The position numbers and the translations under genes are program-made. A stretch of 64,000 nucleotides of DNA, taken from JAVBLT01 sp031553315 (GTDB taxonomy: Bacteria > Verrucomicrobiota > Kiritimatiellia > RFP12 > DVOR01). Location of the stretch: positions 124,001-188,000 of the forward strand of contig JAVBLT010000007.1 of the NCBI GenBank assembly GCA_031553315.1, written 5' to 3'. The notes beneath the pieces are model-generated. The model was not told the origin of the DNA. It saw only the letters and a list, made by a program, of their open reading frames with translations, and made no database searches. The first letter of the stretch is position 1; every line of letters begins with the position of its first letter. Positions 57,948 through 64,000 of the stretch are shown piece by piece.

Positions 57948-60900
57948 ACATCAGCCGCTTCTGCATCGTCAGACCCGTTGCAACACTGGTCATGATGGCG
58001 CTGCTGATGGTCTTCGGGTTCATCTCCCTCCAGCGCCTCGCCGTGCGCGAATACCCGGATATCGACATCCCCACCGTCACCGTCACCACCACCTACTCGG
58101 GCGCCTCCGCCAGCGTGGTCGAAAGCAAAATCACCCAGCGCATCGAAGACGCCGTGGCGGGGATCGACGGCCTCGAAACCATCGAATCGACCAGCAGCGA
58201 CGGCCAGTCGCGCGTGATGCTCGAATTCGCCGTCAGCCGGGATATCGACGCCGCCTCCAACGACGTCCGCGACCGCGTTTCCCGCGTCCTCTCCCGCCTG
58301 CCCGACGAAGCCGATTCCCCCGTCGTCGCCAAATACGATTCCAGCGGCATGGCCACCATGATCATCGGCGTGACCAGCACCGCCATGAACCGCATGGAGC
58401 TCACCGACTACCTCGACCGCTACGTCACCGACCGCTTTTCGGTGATCGACGGCGTGGCCAGCGTCGACATCTTCGGCGCCCAGGAGCAGGCCATGCGCAT
58501 CTGGCTCGACCCGCGCGCAATGGCCGCCCGCGGCATCACCGTGGAAGACGTGGAGAGCGCCCTCAACGCCGAAAACGTGGAATACCCCGCAGGCCGGATC
58601 GAATCGACCGGGCGCGAATTCACCGTCCGCGTTTCCCGCCAGTATTTCACGCCCGACGATTTCGGCTCCCTCGCCATCCGCCGCGACGTCAACGGCGACC
58701 TCATCCGCATCCGCGACGTCGCCACCGTCTCCCTCGAATCGCGCCGCAACCGCCAATACTTCGAAATCAACGGCGAACCCATGGTCGGCCTCGCCGTCTA
58801 CAAACAATCCAAAGCCAACACCCTCATCGTCTCCCAAGGCGCAAGAGCCCTCGTCGAAGCGCTCAAAGCCACCCTCCCCCCCGGCATGAACATGCTCATC
58901 CGCCGCGACGAAGCCCTCTTCATCAACGCCTCCATCGCCGAAGTCAAAGAATCGCTCCTCATCGCCGCCGCGCTCGTGCTCCTCATCGTCTTCCTCTTCC
59001 TGGGCACCCTCAAAGCCTCCCTCATCCCGGCCATGACGGTCCCCATCTCGCTCATCTCCTCCTACACCGTGCTCTACCTCTGCGGCTTCAGCCTCAACCT
59101 CCTCACCCTCCTCGCCCTCGTGCTCGCCATCGGCATGGTCGTGGACGACGCGATCGTAGTCCTCGAAAACGTCCACCGCCGCATCCGCGAAGGCGAAACG
59201 CCCCTCCTCGCCGCCGCGCGCGGCTCCAAACAGGTCTTCCTCGCCATCGTCGCCACAACCGCCGTGCTCGTGGCAGTCTTCATGCCCCTCAGCCTCTGGG
59301 AGGGAAAAACCGGCAAAATGTTCACCGAATTCGCCGTGGCCATGACCGCCGCCGTCTGCTTTTCCAGCGTAGTCGCCCTCACCCTCACCCCCCTCATGTG
59401 CGCCCGCATGCTCAAGCCCGACACGGAAAACGGCCGCCTCGGCCGCGCCGTCGACTGGGCCATGGCCCGGCTCGAAGCCGGTTACCGCGCGCTCCTCACC
59501 GCCGTGGCCCAAGTGAAAATCCTCACCCTGCTCCTCTTCGCCGCCATCGCCATCGGCGTGGTGTGGGGGTGGCGCATCCTCCCCGAGGAATACGAGCCCA
59601 CCGAAGACCGCGGCATGTTTTCCATCTCCGTGACCGCGCCCGAAGGCACCGGCTTCTACGCCATGAACGACCTCATGCCCCCCATCCTCTCCCTCTTCAA
59701 AAACAGCCCCGATGCCGGAGACCTCAAATCCATCCTCATGATCCTCCCCTCCTGGGGCAATACCGACGGCCCCGTCAACACCGCCCGCCTCATCCTCGAT
59801 TTCAAACTCTGGGATGAGCGCACCCGCACCACACCCGCCATCGCCAACGACCTGCGCCCCGCCCTCGCCGCCTTCCCCGGCGCCCGCGTGGTCCCCAACC
59901 TGCCCACCGGCATCGGCTCCCGCGGGCAACCCGTGCAGTTCGTCATCGGCGGCCCCGACTACGCCGACCTCGTGCAATGGCGCGACCACCTCCTCGAAAA
60001 AGCCCGCGCCTACCCCGGCTTTGTCGACGTGGATTACGACTACAAAGAAACCACCCCCCAGTTCCACGTCTCCGTCGACACCGACCGCGCCGCCGAGCTC
60101 GGCGTCTCCGCCGCCGCCGTCGGCACCGCCCTCGAAACCCTCCTCGGCTCCAAACAAGTGACCACCTTCGTCGACCGCGGCCAGGAATACGACGTGATGC
60201 TCCAGGCCGCCCAGACCAGCCGCGCCTCCCTCATGGATCTGGGCAACATCTACGTCCGCTCCCAGCTCTCCCCCACCCCCATCCCCCTCGACAACCTCGT
60301 CGCCGTCACCGAGCGCGGCGACTCCGCCCGCCTCAACCGCTACAACCGCGTGCGCGCCATCACCCTCACCGGCAACGTCGCCCCCGGCTACAGCCTCGGC
60401 CAGGTTCTCGCCTTCCTCGAGCGCACCGTCCGCGAAGATCTCCCCCCCGAAGTGCAGACCGCCTGCAAAGGCCAATCCAAAGACCTCAGGGAATCCTCCG
60501 GCTCCATGCTCTTCGTCTTCGCCCTCGCCCTGCTCATCTCCTACCTCGTGCTCGCCGCCCAGTTCGAGAGCTTCATCAGCCCCCTCATCGTGATGATGAC
60601 CGTGCCGCTGGGCATGGCCGGAGCCCTCGCCGGCCTCTGGTTCACCGGTTCGACCATGAACATCTACAGCCAGATCGGCATCATCATGCTCATCGGCCTC
60701 GCCGCCAAAAACGGCATCCTCATCGTGGAATTCGCCAACCAGCTCCGCGACGAGGGCCGCCCCTTTTACGACGCGCTGATCGATGCTTCCTGCATGCGCC
60801 TGCGCCCCATCCTCATGACCGGCATCTCCACCGTCGCCGGAGCCATCCCCCTCCTCCTCGCCTCAGGCGCCGGCGCCGCCAGCCGGCAATGCCTGGGCGC

Positions 60901-61048
60901 CGTCGTCGTTTACGGAGGCCTGAGCGCCTGCCTCCTCACCCTTTTCGTGGTCCCCGTAGCCTACCTGGCGCTCGCACGGCGGCAAAAACCGCCCCATGCC
61001 CTGCAACAACAGCTCGAAGCGGAGGAACGCAACCATGCCACCCACTAA
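57944..61048 (+). CDS. RND multidrug efflux pump (AcrB/MexB-type)
   Basis: This 1034-aa pump exports hydrophobic compounds with proton motive force. The N-terminus MNISRFCIVRPVATLVMM is typical. TM4 carries the proton-relay pair Asp401-Asp402 in GMVVDDAIVVLENV. The second half repeats the plan with large porter loops and ends with the helix set around GLAAKNGILIVEFANQLRDEG, which holds the Lys of the relay. Twelve helices are expected. Substrate is not predictable; the HAE1 (multidrug) group is the best fit. It overlaps the outer-membrane gene by 14 bp. Confidence 0.95.
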   Translation: MNISRFCIVRPVATLVMMALLMVFGFISLQRLAVREYPDIDIPTVTVTTTYSGASASVVESKITQRIEDAVAGIDGLETIESTSSDGQSRVMLEFAVSRDIDAASNDVRDRVSRVLSRLPDEADSPVVAKYDSSGMATMIIGVTSTAMNRMELTDYLDRYVTDRFSVIDGVASVDIFGAQEQAMRIWLDPRAMAARGITVEDVESALNAENVEYPAGRIESTGREFTVRVSRQYFTPDDFGSLAIRRDVNGDLIRIRDVATVSLESRRNRQYFEINGEPMVGLAVYKQSKANTLIVSQGARALVEALKATLPPGMNMLIRRDEALFINASIAEVKESLLIAAALVLLIVFLFLGTLKASLIPAMTVPISLISSYTVLYLCGFSLNLLTLLALVLAIGMVVDDAIVVLENVHRRIREGETPLLAAARGSKQVFLAIVATTAVLVAVFMPLSLWEGKTGKMFTEFAVAMTAAVCFSSVVALTLTPLMCARMLKPDTENGRLGRAVDWAMARLEAGYRALLTAVAQVKILTLLLFAAIAIGVVWGWRILPEEYEPTEDRGMFSISVTAPEGTGFYAMNDLMPPILSLFKNSPDAGDLKSILMILPSWGNTDGPVNTARLILDFKLWDERTRTTPAIANDLRPALAAFPGARVVPNLPTGIGSRGQPVQFVIGGPDYADLVQWRDHLLEKARAYPGFVDVDYDYKETTPQFHVSVDTDRAAELGVSAAAVGTALETLLGSKQVTTFVDRGQEYDVMLQAAQTSRASLMDLGNIYVRSQLSPTPIPLDNLVAVTERGDSARLNRYNRVRAITLTGNVAPGYSLGQVLAFLERTVREDLPPEVQTACKGQSKDLRESSGSMLFVFALALLISYLVLAAQFESFISPLIVMMTVPLGMAGALAGLWFTGSTMNIYSQIGIIMLIGLAAKNGILIVEFANQLRDEGRPFYDALIDASCMRLRPILMTGISTVAGAIPLLLASGAGAASRQCLGAVVVYGGLSACLLTLFVVPVAYLALARRQKPPHALQQQLEAEERNHATH

Positions 61049-62444
61049 AAACCACACCCTCGGCGCACTCTTCACCCTCGCCTGCACCCTCACCGGCTGC
61101 CTCCTCGGCCCCGACCACACAACGCCCCAAACCCCCACCCCCACCGCCGAAAACTTCCTCGCCGACCCCGCCCCCGCCACAAACCGCACAGAAATCGTCC
61201 CCGGCTGGTGGCGCGCCCTCAACGACCCCGTGCTCGACCGCATGATCGCCGCCGGCCTCCGGCAAAACCTCGACCTCGCCGCCGGCATCCAGCGCATCCG
61301 CCAGGCACGCGCCCGCCTCGCCCAATCCAAATCAGGCCTCTGGCCCTCCATCGACGCCGCCGGCAGCGGCGCCCGATCCAACGCCTGGGGCGCAAACGCC
61401 ACCGGCTGGAACACCCTCTGGCGCGCCGGGTTCGACGCCGCCTGGGAGCTCGACCTCTTCGGCGGCGCCCGCCGCGCCATCGAATCCACCCAAGCCGACC
61501 TCGCCGCCCAAATCTACACCCAGGCCGACCTCCAGGTCGCCCTCACCGCCCAAATCGCCACAACGTACCTCGACGTGCGCATGCTCCAGGACCTCCTGCG
61601 CATCACCCAATCCAACCTCCTCACCCAGGCCCACTCCGCCGACATCACCCGCAAGCTCTACAAAGCCGAATGGGCCTCCGGCCTCGACCTCGCCAACGCC
61701 GAAGCCCTCGTCCACACCACAACCGCCCAGATCCCCGCGATGGAAGCCTCCCTCGCCGACGCCATCCTCCAGCTCGAAAACCTCCTCGGAACCCTCCCCT
61801 ACACCTACAACGAAGCCCTCCGCACCGAGCTCACCTTCCCCACCCTCCCCGCAACCCTCCCCGCAACCCTCCCCAACGAGCTCCTCCGCCGCCGGCCCGA
61901 CATCCGCTCCGCCGAAGAAAACATCCGCTCCGCCGGCGCCAAAATCGGCGCCGCCCAGGCCGACCTCTACCCCCGCTTCTCCCTCGCCGGCGGCATCGGC
62001 CTGAGCTCCCCCAACCTCAGCCAGTGGGCCGACGCCACCCGCAGCCTCACCTTCGGCCCCGCCTTCACCTGGAACATCTTCTCCGCGGGCCGCATCCAGG
62101 CCCAGGTCGAAGAACGCAAAGCCCTCTGGGAGGAAAGCGTGCTCAGCTACCGCAAAACCGTGCTCGCGGCCTGGCGGGAGTGCGAATCGGCCTGGCAAAA
62201 CTACCTCCGCGAAACCGACCGCAGCGAATCCCTCCAACGAGCCGTCGCCGCCAACGAAAAAGCCGTCACCCTCGCCAACCAGCTCTACACCTCCGGCAAA
62301 AACGATTATACCGACGTGCTCATCGCCCAGCGCTCCCTCCTCGCCGCCCAAGACGTCCTCGCCCGCCACCGCTCCCTCCTCTTCCAGAAACTCATCGCCG
62401 TGTACAAAGCCCTCGGCGGCGGCTGGCAGGATCCGGAAGCATAA
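61035..62444 (+). CDS. RND outer-membrane efflux lipoprotein (OprM/NodT-type)
   Basis: This 469-aa TolC-like channel has a lipobox (LTG-Cys22) and is probably lipid-anchored. WWRALNDPVLDRMI, the two OEP repeats with long coiled coils, the LLRRRPDIRSAEENIRSA motif of NodT/OprM proteins, LYPRFSLAGGIG and the second-half motif SGKNDYTDVLIAQRSLLAA are present. It completes a full tripartite pump. GGAGG precedes the ATG by 9 nt. A small tandem repeat gives PATLPATLP near 272-280. Confidence 0.95.
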   Translation: MPPTKNHTLGALFTLACTLTGCLLGPDHTTPQTPTPTAENFLADPAPATNRTEIVPGWWRALNDPVLDRMIAAGLRQNLDLAAGIQRIRQARARLAQSKSGLWPSIDAAGSGARSNAWGANATGWNTLWRAGFDAAWELDLFGGARRAIESTQADLAAQIYTQADLQVALTAQIATTYLDVRMLQDLLRITQSNLLTQAHSADITRKLYKAEWASGLDLANAEALVHTTTAQIPAMEASLADAILQLENLLGTLPYTYNEALRTELTFPTLPATLPATLPNELLRRRPDIRSAEENIRSAGAKIGAAQADLYPRFSLAGGIGLSSPNLSQWADATRSLTFGPAFTWNIFSAGRIQAQVEERKALWEESVLSYRKTVLAAWRECESAWQNYLRETDRSESLQRAVAANEKAVTLANQLYTSGKNDYTDVLIAQRSLLAAQDVLARHRSLLFQKLIAVYKALGGGWQDPEA

Positions 62445-62447
62445 AGC

Positions 62448-63497
62448 CTACCTCCCAATCGCCTTGCGGTGCGCCGTCGCCAGCGGAAGCTCATCCGGCG
62501 AAGCCACCCAGCGGAAACGCTCAGGCAAAGGCGCCGCCTCCGCAAGCGGCGGCGCCTCAAAAAGAGCCAGCTCCAGCCTGAAATGCGAAAACACATGCGC
62601 CAGCCGCCCCTGGAATTCGAGCGCGGCCACAGGCAACCCCGTTTCCCTTCGAATCAGCGCCAACGCCTCTTTCGCATCGGGCCGGTTCTCACACGCCCCT
62701 CCCGGCAGCTCCCACAACCCGCCCAACAGCTTTTCGCCGGGATGGCGCATGAAAAGCCACCTCCCATCGGCGCTGCGAATCACGCACCCCACCGCAAAGC
62801 GCAGCGGCGCCTCCTTCTTCGGCGCCTTGTAAGGGTAATCCGCCTGAGCATGGTGTTTTCGAGCGAAACAATCCGGCGCCAGCGGGCACCCTTCGCAGGC
62901 GGGATTGCGCGGCGTGCAGACGAGCGCCCCCAGCTCCATCATCGCCTGATTGAAATCGCCCGGCACGGCGCACGCCTCAATCGCCGGGCGCAGCCAGGCG
63001 GCGAGCGCAAGGCGCGGCGCGGGCTTTTTAAAATCGTCGGACAAACCCCGGTAGCGGGCGAAAACCCGCGCCACATTGCCGTCGACCACAGGCGCGGGCT
63101 CGCCAAAGCAAATGCTCGCAATCGCCGCCGCCGTGTAATCGCCGATCCCGGGGAGCTCGGCCAGCGCCGCCGCCGAGCGGGGAATCTCTCCCCCCATCCG
63201 CCCCGCGACCACCTGCGCAGCCTTGCGCAGATTGCGCACCCGCGTGTAATAGCCAAGCCCCTCCCACGCCTTCAGCAACGGGTCGTCCGCCGCATTCGCC
63301 AGCGCCTCCACCGAGGGAAACGCCGCCAGAAAGCGCGCGAAATAGCCCCGAACCGTATCCACCTGCGTCTGCTGAAGCATGATTTCGCTCACCCACACCG
63401 CATAAGGATCCTCATGCCCCCGCCACGGCATCTCCCGCCGCGCGACCGCATACCAGGCCAATAAATCAGCCGCCCAACTCTGTTTTTCCACGTTCAT
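62448..63497 (-). CDS. mutY: A/G-specific adenine DNA glycosylase
   Basis: This 349-aa repair enzyme removes adenine mispaired with 8-oxoguanine. Catalytic Glu38 in VSEIMLQQTQ and Asp139 in VVDGNVARVF, the helix-hairpin-helix LPGIGDYTAAAIAS and the [4Fe-4S] cysteines Cys194-x6-Cys201-x2-Cys204-x5-Cys210 are all present. The C-terminal Nudix-like recognition domain (from about 240) includes GLWELPGGACE. The start at 63497 (MNVEKQSW) is chosen from the family N-terminus; a GTG at 63533 gives a 12-residue extension. It converges with the efflux operon 3 bp away. Confidence 0.94.
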   Translation of the reverse strand: MNVEKQSWAADLLAWYAVARREMPWRGHEDPYAVWVSEIMLQQTQVDTVRGYFARFLAAFPSVEALANAADDPLLKAWEGLGYYTRVRNLRKAAQVVAGRMGGEIPRSAAALAELPGIGDYTAAAIASICFGEPAPVVDGNVARVFARYRGLSDDFKKPAPRLALAAWLRPAIEACAVPGDFNQAMMELGALVCTPRNPACEGCPLAPDCFARKHHAQADYPYKAPKKEAPLRFAVGCVIRSADGRWLFMRHPGEKLLGGLWELPGGACENRPDAKEALALIRRETGLPVAALEFQGRLAHVFSHFRLELALFEAPPLAEAAPLPERFRWVASPDELPLATAHRKAIGR

Positions 63498-63561
63498 CCC
63501 CCCATCATAGCAGATATTCCCCCGCTTGAACACACAATCAAAAAAAGTTAGATTAAGCTAA

Positions 63562-63589
63562 TTGACATCGATCAAAAATATGCTATACT
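63562..63589 (+). promoter_or_regulatory. Strong extended -10 promoter
   Basis: TTGACA at 63562-63567 and TATACT at 63584-63589, 16-bp spacer, with TG just before the -10 (TGCTATACT). It drives the gene at 63621 and diverges from mutY. Confidence 0.85.
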
Positions 63590-63620
63590 TAGCCCCGTTT
63601 TTCTGAAAGAAGTTTTCCTC

Positions 63621-64000
63621 ATGAAAGAAATACCTCAAACACTCGATTGCCGCCAGAACCGCCGCACGCTCTTCCGCAAGCTCCTCATCCGCACCGCGCC
63701 CGTGCGCCGGAAAGTGAAGCCTGCGGAAATGCTCCGCATTCAACACCGCTACACCGTGTGCCCCGCGCACGGCGCCGGGGGTTTCTGTGTGTATCAAAAG
63801 GAAATCCTCACCGTGCTCAACCTCGAGTACCGCATCTTGAACCGCAGCAAAACCTCCTCCCTCGTGCTCTTCTTCGACCGGGCTCTCCTTGAGAAAGCCC
63901 TCGCCCCAGTCAACGTCTGCCGCCGCCTCGCCGCCGAAGGCTATCCCGCCGACGCCCCGCTCGACCGCCTCCTCGACCGCCTCGCGGCGCGTTTCCACGA
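63621..64000 (+). CDS. DUF3793-like protein (3' end outside window)
   Basis: 126 codons are visible before the window ends. There is no signal peptide; the start is basic (MKEIPQTLDCRQNRRTLFRKL). The part TSSLVLFFDRALLEKAL followed by RRLAAEGYP and a helix ending in AARFH corresponds to the core pattern I know for DUF3793 (hydrophobic strand, FF/VYRP-like turn, helix, xxGYP, then a FPHE-like segment). The function of that family is unknown; it is seen in anaerobic gut bacteria. No classical SD is near the ATG (GAAAGAAG is about 10 nt upstream). The missing end should reveal the expected GLFLGYP-like motif. Confidence 0.55.
   Translation, partial: MKEIPQTLDCRQNRRTLFRKLLIRTAPVRRKVKPAEMLRIQHRYTVCPAHGAGGFCVYQKEILTVLNLEYRILNRSKTSSLVLFFDRALLEKALAPVNVCRRLAAEGYPADAPLDRLLDRLAARFH

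Noticed and set aside
56825..60475. 1216-codon open frame on the minus strand opposite the RND operon
   Set aside because: Gly/Asp/Val/His-rich translation without motifs, exactly opposite well-supported genes; explained by C-ending codons on the sense strand.

Overview
The window is one contiguous piece of a GC-rich bacterial chromosome carrying 45 protein genes, two of them cut by the window ends. I see no rRNA, tRNA, CRISPR array, phage or transposase gene. It looks like a PVC-group anaerobe, most likely a Kiritimatiellota-type member of the Verrucomicrobiota living in an animal gut. The reasons are PEP-CTERM tails (VPEPAS...hydrophobic...RRR), giant secreted beta-helix, LamG and beta-strand-repeat proteins, an M60 mucin-type peptidase next to a GH31 glycosidase, pyrophosphate-dependent phosphofructokinase, a biotin-carrying pyruvate/oxaloacetate carboxylase-type protein, and indolepyruvate:ferredoxin oxidoreductase. 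The taxonomy is inference; the gene calls are read from the sequence. Codons end overwhelmingly in C, which makes coding strands C-rich and opens long false ORFs on the opposite strand.

Layout. (1) 1-3240 (-): 3' truncated secreted beta-helix protein. (2) 3710-12350 (+): pycB/oadA-like, pfp, an ABC exporter, a tricorn-type protease and panD, read from a TTGACT-N17-TATCAT promoter. (3) 12525-18448 (+): an unknown exported charged protein, then hisD, recJ, rnc, an rRNA-methyltransferase-like gene and purN, tightly packed or overlapping. (4) 18560-22750 (+): 1396-aa surface protein ending at a strong terminator; 22856-24979 (+): a two-domain SGNH/sialate O-acetylesterase. (5) 24854-28892 (-): lysE-type exporter, maf, lpd, an 83-aa protein and an alkaline-phosphatase-fold metalloenzyme. 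(6) 29005-35685: two small PEP-CTERM proteins (-), then M60 peptidase and GH31 glycosidase (+), a probable mucin O-glycoprotein degradation pair; folK follows. (7) 36191-38942 (-): cysE and a metX-metW fusion. (8) 39148-41416 (+): FMN-binding lipoprotein, dapA, dapB. (9) 41599-47658 (+): nusA, infB, rbfA, truB, ribF, without rimP directly upstream of nusA and with a long inverted-repeat element between infB and rbfA. (10) 47715-51401 (-): LamG/PA14-like surface protein. (11) 51565-56164 (+): iorA, iorB, yraN-like, two GNAT-fold genes. (12) 56263-62444 (+): cyclophilin lipoprotein and a complete RND efflux system. (13) 62448-63497 (-): mutY. (14) 63621-end (+): DUF3793-like gene, cut by the window.

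Together the genes suggest fermentative metabolism that saves ATP by using pyrophosphate, amino-acid fermentation through IorAB, a set of exported enzymes aimed at host glycoproteins (M60, GH31, sialate esterase), large surface proteins, and standard translation and biosynthesis operons. Promoters are easy to recognise: nearly all have TTGAC-like -35 boxes about 17 bp from TATAAT/TATACT-like -10 boxes. The most unusual features are the infB-rbfA fold-back element, the MetX-MetW fusion with a cysteine-cluster CysE, the M60/GH31 pair, a cyclophilin with an apparently leaderless start plus a second internal start, and a 126-bp convergent gene overlap.
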